Positions 1 through 15,240 of a stretch of DNA of 64,000 nucleotides are shown piece after piece. The notes under the pieces are model-generated. The model was not told where the DNA came from. It ran no database searches and worked only from the letters and a program-made list of their open reading frames with translations. The DNA is from Acanthopleura granulata (Eukaryota > Mollusca > Polyplacophora > Chitonida > Chitonidae): NCBI GenBank assembly GCA_016165875.1, contig JABBOT010000012.1, positions 12,998,732 to 13,062,731 of the forward strand, read 5' to 3'. The first letter of the stretch is position 1, and every line of letters begins with the position of its first letter. The position numbers and the translations under genes were made by a program.

Positions 1-1785
1 TGTGATATATGATAAATTATGGTTACGTTGATGGTTCTTCACATTTTTTATTTATTCTTCACGTGCTATTATCATTTGTACATTTGAATGTTCAAAAACA
101 GTTTAATCTCACATTTTAAAATTTAACAGTGTAGTGATGCATAATATTATACAAGGCACAATCCAACAGCTGTGATCTCTGGGTTGTAGACATATTACAT
201 GCGTATTTAAGACTCCTTTAAGCATGCTGTCTAGCATGTTATTAGTCTCTCTCACACGTGTATTCTCCTGATGAAAGCAAGGAAGCTCGATTAACAATTG
301 GCCTGTAATATTTTTCACCAGAACACTGGTCTTATACAGTATATCACCTTTGAAAGTTAGCCCTGGAAGTCATCCACAGTATCTTTTTAATAAGAACATA
401 TATATGTAGCCCTACGCATACATGTATGTGTGCATATCTGCATGTGGTCTTATATGGCATTATGGTAGGAGTTTTCATTTTATTTCCTATCAGTCAGACT
501 TCCTTATGTTACTGTTTATAAATATGTGTAAATGTATGTTGCCTCAGTTTGCACCATCATATTACTGTACTGGCTTATTGAATCTTGTGATACATTACAT
601 ACATGTAGATGATGTAGATAAACTATATAGCTCTGGATGGTACAACACCTACCAGTTGCTGTCTGTGTAGCTTTGGAATAGACCTTCTAATTGGGACAGC
701 CTATACTCTTAAAGCACATGTATATTGCTGGTGGCCTGGCCTTGATATGACATTAGGCAGCTGGCCATGTGGGCCCTATGGGGCATCCCACAGGAACTAT
801 TGGCTACTCAATGGTGTGTGCTCACATCCAATTGGCATTACATATCAATGTTGTTGACATCTGGCTGTGCCTCACACCACCTTCTGGCATACAAACTGAA
901 ACATGTACTATCAAGCATGTACATATATATCATCAGGTCGCTTATTACCAGGATGTGTTTTCCATGGTCTCCTAGTTGTGTACATGTCACACACTAACTA
1001 TCACTTTACCTGAACAGAAACAGCTGTTGCGTGTTCATGATGCAACAAACAGAAACAGTTCTGCTAGCTTGGTGACCCCTTATGATATGATGCAAGTTTT
1101 GTGAAGGATCAGTCTCTGGCTGAGTGGTAAATAGTGGTATACTCAAAACTACTAGATACACTGTTATTTTATAACATGCACAGGAAAATGGTTGAGCTGT
1201 TTCTGTAACCTTTTTTGGCTGCCATTTAAATAATGACTCTTGAGCGCACAATTAAAGAAATAAATTATTTGAATACATGAAAGTATAAATTTACATGTAG
1301 AGGCATTTGCATTTATGATAAGCATCTTGGAAGTCAAGAAAACATCTACAGTTAATTATTGAGATTTACTTTACTCTTTCTTTAGCTCATGTTTAAATTG
1401 TTCGTATATGCAGATGTAAATCCTCTGCCAGTTTTTTGTTTGCAAAGTAAAGCTCTGTCTAAATGTAATTATTCTTGGTGATGAGCTATTCATAGTCATA
1501 GAGTAAGGCAAGTGCATGAGCAAGCATCAGCAAAACCACCTGACAGGACTTCACATCTGGCAGCCTCCCAGCAAAGATCAGCACAACACATACTTGTAAC
1601 TCCTGCTATTCTGCTTAGGTACTGATTCCTTCAAGAAACACACTGCGTTGTTAATAAGAGTTTTCCTTCCTTGTATGTGTCCTGATTACTATGTACTGTA
1701 GAACACTGTACTGATATACACCATGTAGTTCATTAATGAAAGGAAAACTACATTGTCAGGTATTAGAGAAATCTAAAAAGGCTGT

Positions 1786-1906
1786 ATTTATTTATTTATT
1801 TATTTAATTGCTGTTTTACGCCGTACTCAAGAATATTTCACTTATACGACGGCGGCCAGTGTTTGGGTGGGAGGAAACCGGGCAGAGCCCGGGGGAAACC
1901 CACGAC
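1786..1906 (-). mobile_element. SINE fragment (tRNA-headed molluscan type), 3' part
   Basis: Read on the minus strand the copy ends in an (AAAT)n tail, seen on the plus strand as repeated TATT at 1786-1806. It contains the core words shared with the copies at 31.7, 35.1, 41.2 and 47.6 kb: GTACGGCGTAAAAC, AAGTGAAATATTCTTGAG and GCCGTCGTAT. The tRNA-like head is missing, so it is 5'-truncated relative to its own sense strand. Confidence 0.8.
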
Positions 1907-3261
1907 AAGAATGCTGTATAAAAATTCAATCATAGGTGGATTTGAACTTCAGTAGTAAGAAGCCATTGGTCTGGGCTGAAGTACATTGTGGTCGAACTTG
2001 GTTAAGAGCTACTTGTATACATATGCTCATGTACATATGCATTTTGTTGCTGCACCTGGGTTGTACATGTATTCCAGCTATGTTTCGCTTCTTGAATCGA
2101 TCAGCTCAACTCCTAATGATGTTGTTTAATGATGGCATTGAAGCCATCTAAAATTACTGACTAAAGAGTATGCTTTCAGTTGTCATCAAGGGCAGTGTGT
2201 TGCACACAATTGGAGTTAAGTGTGCAGGATGTCATTTTGCATGTACTTAAAATATTTATAAAATTACTAATACCACGTGCTTGCACACATGTAACCAATA
2301 TGTCAGCTTAACTGTATTTTTGTCCACCAAATCTTTCAGCAATCAAAAACTCATGTCTAATTTTTCTAAAGATTTTAGACAGATTAAAACAACAGAGTAC
2401 TGATGAATTAAAACAATTAAAGTTGATACAACTATAATTTTGTACCATTGGTATCCAAAATAACATTATTGTTGGAAAGGAAATGTTCTGGTATTAAGTA
2501 TAGGTTCAAATCACAAATCTCTGTGTCCACAACCAGTCCCATCACACAAGGATACAGAAAAGGGCATTTTGATTGACATTTCATTGTTTATTTAGATAGG
2601 TGAAGCCAGAAATTCCAAACCACGAAATGTAAGGTTATCTCCTACACAAATCTGAAAAGCTTGTTTTTATATCAGTTAGGTACATGTAATTGGACTGTCT
2701 GGCACCATAAAAACATGTGCACTTAAAATTTGGCTGAAAGGTTTACATGTAGTGTACATGTACACGAGCGCATTGATTTGAGAGAATTGAAGGGGATAGG
2801 GTGCACATGTTCCACGCATGTACATGTAATCCCCAAGGTTTATATGACAACTGTCCCTGCATGTACAGAATGGGTGATGATAAAATCACACAATATTCAG
2901 ATTGTGTATGACTGTTATTGACTGGTTTGATCCGTAAGATCAAGTGTATATTCTTGGTAGACTTGAAATTTAGAATGAAATTAAATCCCCATCTTCTGTT
3001 TATGCTGACCAGCGTTTTTGGCAAGGCTTACTTTTATGCTGGTGAGGGACAGAATTCGGCAAAAATCAGAAGGAACCAAATACCATTTTGACATAAAGGT
3101 TTCACAGTTTTGCTTCCCAACACTGATTGGTTCTTTCCAATGTCATACTTGACTATATCCTGTTTTGAAATCCTGTTCAGGTCCAACTTTTGTCTATAGT
3201 CTTATTTGCTGACAAAAAAGGTTTTAGTTTTCATGTAACCCTGTGTGTACATCTACATATG

Positions 3262-3281
3262 TGTGTGTGTGTGTGTGTGTC
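3262..3281. repeat. (GT)n microsatellite
   Basis: About ten uninterrupted GT dinucleotides. No associated feature was seen. Confidence 0.85.
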
Positions 3282-3754
3282 ATGATGATGGTATCTTCTT
3301 TCACAGTACAATGGTGCTGCTGTTTAATGTTCTTATCAACACAGCTCATGATCAATCCTCACAGAGTCCCTAGAAATCGAGAAGTGTCCCATTACAGGTT
3401 TCTCAGTCTCTGAGCAGGCCTGTTGTATTTCAGGACATATTGATCACTATGGTGTGCTGTACACACACGCACACACAGAGCCTGGGGTGGGGGAGCTTAG
3501 CCTGGTCTGTTAGGGATATCTTTTGTTCAGGAAAACACCACTCAATTTGTCCTAATTCAGATATTCCCTCTGGCCTAATGGCATCACGCTCCGTCTCCTG
3601 GCCTGATGGTACAGAAATGATATTTTGCACAGGCTGATACCCTCTCTGTGATTTTGGCGGGTCCTCACATCAAAGGTTCATGGCATCTTTCACCAGATGT
3701 TTATGTAAAACCTATATTTGCTTCTACTGTATATGTACAATAATACATTATATT

Positions 3755-3990
3755 GAGATGAGGCTTAGTGGCAGGGTGTGTGATTTCAAACTGCTGGTAC
3801 ATTAGGTGTGGGTTCTATCCCGGCCATGGACAGGCTGGCTCTCTCTGTTTATGTTGCCCACATGTGGTTGACAGTAAGGGGCCTTCTCTGCAGTCTTAAG
3901 TGTATGTAATGGACATTTAGATATAAAAAAAAAAACCTGCATCATATGCCTTAATATGAGGGTCGCTGGGTAGGTTTCCTTCTTGCACCA
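3755..3990 (+). mobile_element. Possible second SINE family, tRNA-like head
   Basis: A stretch resembling a Pol III promoter is present: an A-box-like TTAGTGGCAGGG, then about 45 bases on a B-box-like GGGTTCTATCCC. It is followed by a tail shared in part with 15.05-15.24 kb (CTGTTTATGTT and CCCATGTGGT-like words). No poly-A tail or target duplication was resolved, so the call rests on the head and on the partial second copy. Confidence 0.4.
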
Positions 3991-6900
3991 AAAGAGCACT
4001 TAGGAGATTGACAGGGCTAATGTGGGTAATTTTTTATTTGTGCCAAAAGGGGGCACCTTTTAGTCAATATTTGGGAGAGCTGCACTGGGTATCAGACTTT
4101 CCGTTGACCTAGATAAGGTCCTGAATGAGTTTTAATATTTTTAATATTAATTTTTTCATTTTAATATATTTGCTGTCAGTTTTGCCTTTATCTGGTCTTT
4201 TGTATCTATATGTTTCAATGTATGCAAACTGTAATTAACAATGTAATGGCATATCACTGCATAGCATTTTTTCCCTTTATTATTACACATTAGAATTGAG
4301 ACTTTCCAAGATTTAAATGTACTTTGCTGCTTAAAGCAATATCAGTGGAAGCATTTACATATTTGATCACCCAAATCAATGAATGTCACGACCTTGTTTT
4401 TGTCTCTGTTTGAATATATGTAAGCTGACATGTACATAATAAATGCAAGTGTAAAGGAGTAAAACAACAGCTGTTCATGAGGCTGACTGTTCTATATACA
4501 GTGCATGATGTATAGTGGAGACAGGAAACCATAGAGTTGGCCCTTAGCCGCATTCTCTCTGCCTGGCCAGCATTTCCTGTCAGTTCATTATAAGGGATCT
4601 GTTGTAATTGGTGTAACGCTGGGGCTGGTCCCTCTCTCAGATTGCCCCTTATTAGTCTAGCACCCTAGGGGATTATAAAGGTCAAAGAGCACAATCACAT
4701 GTTCTCTGTGTGTGTGTGGAAGTCAGCCTTTGTGTGTGTATATTATATATACATGCACCGTATATGAATCTGCACACAATTGAAGTTCCTTATCACTGGT
4801 GCTGATGCATGAAATTCTAATAAATGAATTGTTTGAAGAAGAAGGAAAACATATGCTTCAGCCTGTTTCTGATCTTCTCATATGTTTGTTTACGTGCAAT
4901 TACTGAGCTTAGAATAATAATTTGAAAAGATTTTGCAAGGAAACAAATGTAGAGGAAAAATAGTACCTCATTGGAACATAAAAAAGAATGACTGTTTTGT
5001 ACAGTATTGTTAAAACATCATCATGATGACCTGCACAGTTGATCATGTGTAAGATTGACCTAACATGATGAACATGTATTTTTTTGAAAAAAGAAAGTTC
5101 ATGATTGCGAAAATAATTCAATAATTTAACTCAAGCGTGAATGACACCAGTGTGTGTATTGAGCTATAGCTGTTATAGAAAAGAAATCTATATTTGTTTA
5201 TTAGAACCTGGAGGGTTTTAATCTTTACCATAAGGTAACTAAACTGTTTTCTAGTATGTGTATACATAATGATATGTGGTACTTTCATCGATTATGTAGC
5301 GTGTAAGCGAAACTCCTTGTATTCTAATAAAACGAAATGTGTTACACAAGATATTTTCGATCTTTGAATTGAACATTTCTTTTCAAGACGTAATGAATTT
5401 TGTGTAGACAGTACAATTGATTGGCAATATTTTTATACCAGCAGTAAAGTAGAACTTACCTTTTCTACTGATTTTATGGATTAGTAGATCTATGTTAAAA
5501 TGAGAGAAGCCTTCTTAGAAGTAGATTCAGGGGAGGTAATTCTTGGGGCCCAAAACCTGGAGGGAAATAAGCTGTTAAAGAGACGAAGCACTCTAGACAT
5601 ATTCAGTGTTTTAGTGTTTTGATAGAGAGCAGATATGCTTAATAAAGTATTTTCATCAAAAATGTGTTTTGAGTAGTCCTGCTTTATACCTGGCATGTGT
5701 TTTATAAGCTATCGTCTCTTGTACATATACAAATTATATGAAGAAATACATATGGCAATGTAGTTCATGTGTACTTACTTGTATATATAAAATTTCAAAT
5801 AATCTGATAATATATTTGTGTGGTGGGCAGCAGTTCCTGTGTCTCACAAGACTGAAAAGCTTTGAAAAGTTAAGATGTAAACATATGGGTGACTGTGACA
5901 TCAAAGAAGTTAAAACGCAAACAGATAGGCTGTTGAATGATCTATTTATACATGTAGGCTACACAGTGATGTTGAAGGAGGACTCCATAACAGTGTGTGG
6001 GTGACAAGGTGAAAATACAAGATGAGTCATTGCTGAATATATGAATGATTAATCCATTTTTTTGTGGAATTGGCTACAGCTGGTGCCAGAGCTAATGGAA
6101 GCGTTAGAGTGGTGTAATAATATCAAGGCTAGTGCACTCTACTCTCCAAGATTTTCAATTTCGATCCTCAGTTTTACTGTGTGATCACTTTCATTTTTAC
6201 TCTACTTTAGATGTATGCAATGCACTGAAAATGCATGCTTTTGAGAACCAATGTTTTAAAACTTATTTTAGAAACATTGATGTTCAGTTTGTTTTTGTTT
6301 TTTTGTTTTTTCTCAAAGCATTAATGTAGCAAATTAAAAAACTTTTAAATTTTTGCCAAAATTCTTAAATGCCTGTAAAGTGTGTGTATAACCAGTGCAT
6401 AATAGCCATAGGTTTAAATAATATTGTTGAAAACAGGCGTCATCTCTTTACCACATGTGATAAAATGTTAATCTAACTTTGAATCGTGCATGTGTATTGG
6501 TGAATTTCAGTTGTGACCCAAGGGTTTTTCCGCTCACTTTCTGGTTGTGGTAACCACAAAGAGGAATATCAGAAAACTGAGTTTTAGACAAATTTTGTGT
6601 TGAGTTTTCATGAAATGAATTGAGTTTTTGATAGATTGGTGATGAAAAAATATTGAGTTTTCTGATTTGTTCAAATTGAGTTTCCGAATGAAATTAGCTA
6701 GAAAAATTTGTCAAATGAGATGAATGGCTGCTTATTGTGTACATTTGCAGATAGCTCAGTTTGATTTATTCCTATTGGTTGATGTCCCAGGTAGCGCCTT
6801 CAGGTAATGGGGACAGGTGCTGTGTTTGTGTAGTGATGTCACTGTAAACAGGTGGGAGTGATCCCTAAAGGATATTTGTCACCCCTGTCAAACGACAGTA

Positions 6901-9900
6901 TTCCCTAGCACCAGGCCATCAGAATATCAGATTGTATTGTGTATAGGGAACTGGCTTTTAAAGGCCACCCTATAAAAATAGTCTTTCTAACTGGTAAATA
7001 TTCTTGGTTGTGAGGGATTTTTTTTCCCCAATTGTAGATAATGAAAAAGATCGACATTTAAAAGAAATTAACAGTTACAGAAAAAGATAGATAGAAGGAA
7101 TTTTACATGTTTCAATGACTCATTTACTTATAGGGCCATTTGTTGGAGTGTTGGTTGAGGTACCCTCATTGAACACATTTTTAATGATGTCATATTTTAT
7201 CTTGGTGTATATACACCTGTAAATGCTCTTCAAGGACAGCTTATAAATGGCTGTGATTAGAAGACTAGTAGGATGGCAAAGTAATTTTGAAGTATAACCA
7301 GGTATCATTATGAACCAAATGGGCTGGCGATATTGTTTGTGATTTATGTAGCATTTATGTCCTGTTTAAATATTTTGGGGGTTTCACCTGCCCTCTGCAG
7401 GCTATCATCTCACCATAATGCTGGCTGCCTTCGTATTTAAGTGAAATGTTATAGATTACAGCGTAAAACACTAATCAAATAAATACCATCCAGCATCACA
7501 GTGTATTCATGTCTGTGTCATAATGTCACAGACTACCAGTGGTTAAACAACTTCATATAACGTGCTTCACTTATAACAGTTACATGGTAGGCAGCGTTGT
7601 AATGAGGGTTGTAAATAAATATTTTGGTAAGTTTGGTTCATACTTGACTGTATCAGATTTATCTGGCTGTAAACTTGACCCATCTTGAGATTGAGGTTAA
7701 CAGTTGAGAGGAGTGTACGTGTCTACCTATGTACAGGAGCTTATTATCATGGACTTCAGACTTGGTGGTATCCTGTAGTGGCCAAAATTTCCACATATTA
7801 CTGTTTAATTAAATCAAATACATCTATGAGGTTATCTGCAATATTCTGGTGCAGGTGATTTATATGCGTATATTATACATGAACATGAAATCACGGCCTT
7901 GACAGATACGTGTACATGTAGATATGTAGGGACTTGTTGCTGAATCCATGTGCATTAGCGATTTGATGTCAATTTTAAATCCTGCTGTAATACATTTAAA
8001 CACATGTTTCTTTTCCAAAAGATGTTTGATAAATTTATGAACAAATTAAAATTCACAAAGGCCTCAGAATGGAAGGAAAACTTTAGTTGCCCCGGTATAC
8101 AGTGTATACATATGTAATTTTAATGTCAAAACATTGTGTATACTATAGGTGTCAAATCGGGTCACCGTAACATGTATGCACATTGTGCAGTGTGGAGGCC
8201 TAATTAATACAGGGAGGATCATTCAGGGAACACAGATTTGGGTATACACGTGCCTGGTAATGTCACTAGATAACAGCAGTGTTCTGAAACTTATCAACAA
8301 AAAGCATACCTGTGTGTCTGCTAAACAACTGTCACCTACATAATTTAACTCGAGTGCAGTGATGAATTATATGTTCAGTATAGATGTAGCTGATCAAGGA
8401 CTAACTTAACATTCTCCAACTTAGGAGTTTCGACTTATTGTAATGGTGCTTCTGTATTCTTAACCTGTAAGTTTTAAATTGTTATTGTGTTTTAAAGACA
8501 TTTAGTGCGTACAACATACCCTGGGTTACCAAGGTTGAAAGTTTTGTTTGGCTGTGATATACATGTTATATGGGTATGGCAGCATAGCCAGAGTTTCCTA
8601 CCAGGTGTTCAGCTTGTATAGAACCATGCTCTGGGAGGTAGACTGTCTTAGCTCACCTGTGTGGCTCTTTTTAATTAGCTTACCTGAAGGGGCCTTAGCT
8701 CTATATATAAACAGGTGAGGTAGCCATACGTTAGGGGCCTGGTTGAGAGGGAGTTGGTGGAGAGAGGGCTGGGAGGTAGAGAGGTTAATAGACATGTTGA
8801 CTGTGTGCTCCGTGTGATACACTAACAGAGTAGCCTCAGATAAAGGTTATGTGTAGCCTAAGGAAAACATCAGTGTGTATGGAACACTTTGACTGTGTAA
8901 GCCAAAAGCCTTTGTGGGTGGCTGTTTACATGCACTGAATGACCGGTGCTTAATTCCATGGTCAAGACAGCTGATTGTGGAGATCATTGGCCTGGCTAAA
9001 TTGATTTCTGGCCCATGGAGCTGACCAGTAGGCCAATAGACCCTGTTGTACAGGAGAAGGAAAACTGTTACATATTCTCCTTGTATATTGGTAGCTGTCA
9101 CCTGGTTACCTCCATGTAACTCCCCAGCAGGGGTATGACCCTTAGGCTATACATGTGTGTGGTTTAACACAGACTGCCTTGAACTACATGTACAAGCACA
9201 GCATGTTTATCTCACGGATTATGATATCATATATGCTGACTTGTGTGTTGTAATACCAGGCTTTTCTGGCTGATGACTGCTGAAAACAATAGCCACATTC
9301 ACATGTTCTCTGGGCATTGGGCATATACATGTGTATCCATTTAGACTGGTGTATATCCACTTTTTTCATGCCTTGTAGGTTTGCTTTTCGCAATGAAGTG
9401 GCTTATATCAATTTACATGATTTGCAAAATTTGAAATGGCAGCTTTGCATGTGAGGCTATTGAAAAAATTAATTCTCCTTGAGCTTTCCACATTACACAC
9501 AAAGGGATATGTAGTACTAGATGCACACATGTACATGTACAACTGTGTTTTATTTATCACAAGCTTTTTGATGGCTGTGCAAAATAGTGTATGGTCCAGT
9601 GGTATTTTAGAATGTATAGTTGCAAAATATTATACTTTGTTCATGTTCCTAAAGGAAAGTAACAAAAGATGAGTAAATGTGCATACAAATACAATGTGAA
9701 AAGTTAGAGGGAAAGTGTGACTGGTTCTTGGTATCTCCATAAATAGAGAATATTACAAGTAACCATTTAGTACATTATATACATGTATGTGTGGACAAGC
9801 TTTCAAATGTACAGGGGCACAGAGGGCTTTGTACATATACATTATGGCTGTGGGTTTATTTCGTCCAAGTGATTACAGGGAGAAACTGATCAAGTAATGA

Positions 9901-12054
9901 TTTCTCACATTAGTTCATCTTAACTGTAAAGGTTATCATATACAGACGTCCCTTGGTGTGAATTACATTTTAATCATTTTGTGTGTTAATAAAGTTTGTC
10001 AGCCACTGGGAATGGTAGATAAGCTGTAATTCTTTTTCTCTAGCTTTTTAACTGGCTGGAGCTGTATGTATGTAGAAGTATTCTTCATCTTAAGGGGGTC
10101 AGGCATTGTGCAAAGAATTTTAAGTGACACCCCAGATTTTGTGCCCAGTTGGCAAAGCTGTAAAGTCTGTGGCAAGAGGGATATACACTTTACCCATCAT
10201 TCCTGTGATGTACTGTTATTTCTTTACCATAGCAAACACAGCTGGTGCCAAAGCCCTGTTTAGAGTCTGTCATTTGAGTTTACTGTCCAGTGTAAACTGG
10301 AGCCCCAAAGGTGTTCTAGAACCAATTCAGCCTGGAGGGAACAGATTAAGATATGGGACCATGTGTTATAGGAAATCCATTGAGGATAAGTAGGAGGTCA
10401 TTGGGGATGTTGACACAGGCTGTAATGTTATATACTCACAGAGAGAGAGGGGCGTTTGCTTTAATCTCACACCTTTGTTAGCTCGCCCCTGTTATAGTCC
10501 ATTTTCTCCCTGCTCATTGTGATGATAAACTTCACTGATAATATCAAGGTGGGAATGAGGGTTTTGGAGAATATCATTGCTCATATTTAGTTAATAGGGA
10601 GTCGTGTGGCGTTTCAGTATTTTGTAATTTTTGGACTGATATAAAGGGGTAACTGTTTTGTGCACCTCTCCTGGCTTAGCTTGATATCGGCTGTCTGTGC
10701 CTTGTTTCTATCAGTCAGCCAAAGGCAACTTAATTACTGTTTTCAGCTCACTGGACTCACTAGTGACAGCAACCAAATGATTCATGCACCTGTGTGGGTA
10801 TTATTAGACCAAGCCTTAATATTACAACAGTTTCAGGTAATATCAAGACTTTTTTTTACTTGTAAACTAAGCTAAGGGCCAAAAAAAGGACTTGAATGTG
10901 AATCAGATATTGTGGGACCGTACCTATATGTATTGTGTAGACTATCTTTTGGAGATATGATCAGGTGGTGTACAGGTAAATAACGAGAGATATGCTCACA
11001 CAGCTTGGCACTCAGAGCCTATCCTGATAGCTTAGGCTAGGGCCTGAAGCTGGGCACAGGACAAAATCAATTCTGCTCCTGCATGTACATGTAAAACTTC
11101 TCTTTGTCTCAGCTGGGCCTGCCACCGGGTCGGTGAGGAAGTAAATCAGCCACATTTTTGCCCTTTTACCTGTTCTCATTTTGTGTGCTGGGCCCAGAAG
11201 CCCTAAGAGAAGAGAAAAGAAGGGATAGGAAATAGTGAGGATGCCTCTCCACTGTGACTAACTACACCTGTGTCCCATAGATCAGAGTGGTGAGAAAAAA
11301 CTGCCATTGCTCAATACTGTGAAGGCTGGCAGCCTGGCCACAACAGCTGGTAAGCTGAGCATCACAGCCAGTAGACAGACTTAGCAGCTTTTTAATCACC
11401 TTGGACTCCTTGCTTCTATAGCCCATGTGGTTTGGCCAGTGAGGAGGGGAGTCTAATCACTACATGTACTGCCACTCCTAGAGGATACAGCTTTACCCTT
11501 TTCTAACTAGATGTCTATAGTAGTGCTTGGACCAGAAACTATGGGCCTCAGCATTTGTTCCGGGAGTTCCAAGGGATCCTCTTTATACAGCCTGAGTGTA
11601 TTAAAGAGAACAGGCTAATGATAACAGACAGACCTTATAAAGCACACGAAGGATTGGACTGGAGTCACTGGACTTTGTAAGCTACATGTAGGAACTGGAC
11701 CAGCTTTTAGCACAGAGAAAAAAGTCCAGGGGGTCCTCCCCAAGAGAAATCAGACCAGACTCATGCTCCAGAACTTGGGAATAATTTTGTCAGAAGCAGC
11801 ACCGGTTCTTTTTTTTCTCTTTCTCACTTTGGGAAGTTAATTTGAGAAGGGATATGGTGCACCAAGGATAACTGAACTACATGTACATGTGCAACAGTGA
11901 GTGGAACAGGCATAACTTTAGGGCTTTTTCGTCTGCGTGAGTGAGCAGGATTCTGGAAAGGGTTACAGTACAAGGGTTCTTAGCCCCCATTCACCTATAT
12001 TTCCCCCTGCCCTAGCCAGACCTTAGCCCTTGTATCTGGTGACCACATGTAAAC

Positions 12055-12144
12055 ATGGCGGTGGATTTGGAGAGCAAATCTCTCCCAATCATACTTGAGG
12101 ACATGAGCGTGTTTTACTACCGTCAGCTGGCCACTAGCCTACAG
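12055..12144 (+). CDS. RTKN: Rhotekin alternative first coding exon 1a (conserved type)
   Basis: ATG at 12055 opens 30 codons ending at a GTAGGT donor at 12145, phase 0. An in-frame TGA lies 15 bases upstream of the ATG, so the start is well supported. The last 19 residues, IILEDMSVFYYRQLATSLQ, match the N terminus I remember for one human RTKN isoform (HILEDLNMLYIRQMALSLE), and in both the next residue begins the shared D-x-x-L-Q-x-K-x-D-H-E-I segment. Splicing to 29546 crosses a 17.4-kb intron containing the other two first exons. This is the best-conserved start and probably the ancestral promoter. Confidence 0.85.
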
Positions 12145-15045
12145 GTAGGTTCAGTGGTACACCGCAGTGTAACAGTAACACATGGGTACTAGCACTTACT
12201 GTATTGTGGATACTTTTGCCTTGTAATGTACTATTACATATATGTAGTACACTGTGTGTGATTCATGTACTGTGGGGTAAGAATAAGAATGGGACAGAGT
12301 TGGCTGGTGAGTGCCTACTCTACAAACCTTCAGGGAAGGATGGTAGTAACTGTGATCTTGTGGCGCATTGGTTCTGTTTCACAATTCGTAGAAAATTACA
12401 TGTTCAATACTAGTACTGCACCCTTTCATTTATTTTGCACTTTACATGTATTTAGTGCTGGTTAAAGTGTTAATTTCATACCAATTCCATGTACTGGTAA
12501 CCATATATGGAACCATTTGTTCTTGCATATCGGATTTCTGATATCTGCATGTATCAGTTTCTTCTGGTTTGTGTATGTTGATATTAATTTCATGAATGAG
12601 CAATAGAATCTGGGTGTTGAGTTAAAATGCACATGTCTGCAGTCTAGAAAGGAAGGAATTACTTATGAAATTGTGTGAAAGGTTATGTTTTTCTCTGGGG
12701 TTTGTGTGTTTAGGAAATTTTTGAGTATTTGTGATTTGCATCTGAATTTGAAAACCATATGTTTGATGGAATGAAGACAGCTGGAAGACAGTTTTTACCT
12801 ATAACAATGATACAGAGGTATTATACACCTTCACATTTGCACCTATATAACACAAGTACTTAATGTTAGGCCATGGTCCTAAGATTGACTACAAGACCTG
12901 CTATTTACATACATGTATACTCAGGAGTTTTGCTCCAGTCACATGTAGATATTATGTTCTGTATGTGAGATAGATAGTGGTACCTGATAAACTGCATATA
13001 TATGATTCGGAAAAAGCAAGATTTCTGATGTCAAGGCAGCTAAAAATATCCATGAGATATAAGTAATGGCCTTAGGATCAGAGTTCATCGGGATGTTCAA
13101 CTTGTAGATGTACACGTTTGTTTTGAGGTACATGTACACACTTATATACCAGTACTTGAGCAAGGTACCCTAAGCTTTAAGTGCCCACGTATACATGTAG
13201 TGCACATTAACGGAACATAGATGAAATGCTGTGTGTAGGTACATGTGTACTCGGTAAGCATGGATGCACAAGTCATGTATCATGTGTACATTTGTGTGTA
13301 CATTTGTGTGTACATGTACCTCAGTAATAATACCTAATTCAGTTTATTATGTTTGGAGAAGTGCTCCTTAAGCAAAAGAAAACAGATAATTTGGAGCCAT
13401 CATTGTCTAAAATAGTCAAGAAAAATAAGACAGTTCTGTTCAAAAAGATTCATTATGTATAATTACATGTACCAGAGATATGCTACAAATGGATCATTTT
13501 AATTTTTTTGCACAAGTTTTCTTATTTTTTTGATTTATTTATAGCAGGCATGTACAGGTACTTTTGTCCTGGTTGATCTTTCATATGAAGTTACAGTGAC
13601 ATACATGTACAGCATGAAACTGTGCAAGACTGGTCCAAGGCTTCCTGTGAAAGTTATACATATGCATGGACAGGCATGTTGTTCCGATTAGGTTGACCAG
13701 TTGTCACATTTACATTGTAACACATGTTATTGCATAGATTAAGAAACGATACTAGCACTGTAAATGTGTCACATTTTCCCTCACTGTGTACAAGTTCTTG
13801 GATCACTCAGCAGAAAGTTGTACATATACAATATGCTGAGTGGGGTTTAAACGTAGTTCACCTTTTCTGTTAGGTCTCCATTAGGTCATGAGCGAAAGCC
13901 TGGATGATAATAATAGAAATGTACACACTTAACAGATTTTTGATTACAAATTACAGTTACAAACTTTTATCTTCTACATGTACATGCATGTAATTTGTAG
14001 ACAGATAGCAAATCCTTGAAAAGAGAAATATATTTATAAATGTACGCTGTAAAAAGCAATCTTCAAACTGATTGTGCCCAGGAACAGCGGTTGTGCATGA
14101 GCAGTGATAGCAATTTACAGCCTGAGTGATTTCCCATTACCTGACAAGTTTATCAATCCTTGGTGTACGTGTATGCACGTAGTGGTAAAGCAGAGCCACG
14201 TCATACATGTACACATGGCCTGACACTGAATCATTCATCAGCGTACATAAGTCGCACTTGTCTCTGAGGTTAAAAATTGTATAGTCCTCAGGAATTTATT
14301 TATTGTTATGTGTATTGCCCATGTAGATGCAGTCATATTCAAGTTAATCTTTGCACATGCAAAGTCTTTGATAAAGAACAGTAGCATTGATTATAAGATC
14401 AGACAGAAATTTTATACTTGAACACAGTGTGGCTGTGGCATGAACAAAGGGCTGTGTTGTGACTGGTGGTAAAACTGTTTTATTAACTTATATTGAATTT
14501 CTTTGAAGAGAAAAATGCATACATGTTTGATTATATAAGGGGGAATTTCTCTGATGTCACTGCAATTCCATTGGGAAAGAAATAATCAACTAATGCTTGT
14601 ATTCATGTAATGCTAAATATCAGTGCAGGTCTTGCACTGCAGGATATGTTTTTATGATTCGGGTGTGGGAAAATATATCACTGAAAATAAAGTGTTAATT
14701 GTATGCATGAGCAAATCAGTGTGTACCGGTACAGTTACATGTACGTCTTAAAAGGAACCGGAAACTTTATCATCCTTGGAGGCTGCAAAAATGTACTTTA
14801 CATGTAGGTGTTCCCTGGTTTCAGCTAGTTTGTTGAATACTTTAACATGCATACATCCATGTGCATATTAGTTGATTTTCATCCATTGGTCATATGCACA
14901 TTTCTACATGTATTAAATGAGAAGACATGTTTTTGATTCCTATAATATCTGTGTAGGGCTAATGATAGTTCTAGCATACACCTGTACCGGTTTCACACAG
15001 TGATTGTAGGTGTGTGGACTGGTGCTGCATTGGATATACATACAT

Positions 15046-15240
15046 TATATACAGAGTGGGTGATAAGTTGTTAAGGCTATTGGTTTCAGCCCCAGTAGGT
15101 TCCCACCCCAGCCCTGGTAGCAACAGTAGCCAGTGCCCTCTGATCTGTTTATGTTTGGCTGACCACAATCCCCATGTGGTGTGGGAGGGTCAGCTGTAGC
15201 CATGCACTGACCCCTGGCCCAGCTGTACTGGCCTCATCAG
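15046..15240 (+). mobile_element. Possible second copy of the 3.8-kb SINE-like element
   Basis: It shares the order of a B-box-like word (AGGTTCCCACCCC), then CTGTTTATGTTTGGC, then CCCATGTGGT with the element at 3755-3990. Divergence is high and the ends are not defined. Confidence 0.35.

Larger units (their letters stand above)
1..12054. other. 5' flank of rhotekin gene; no coding sequence seen
   Basis: This stretch has only short open frames without codon bias, splice borders or recognisable domains. It is AT-rich, dotted with TACATGTA words, and holds one SINE fragment near 1.8 kb, a GT microsatellite near 3.26 kb and a possible second tRNA-headed SINE near 3.8 kb. The last 1.5 kb before the first rhotekin exon is somewhat richer in G+C and probably includes the 5' UTR and promoter of that exon. 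I cannot place a transcription start. Confidence 0.5.
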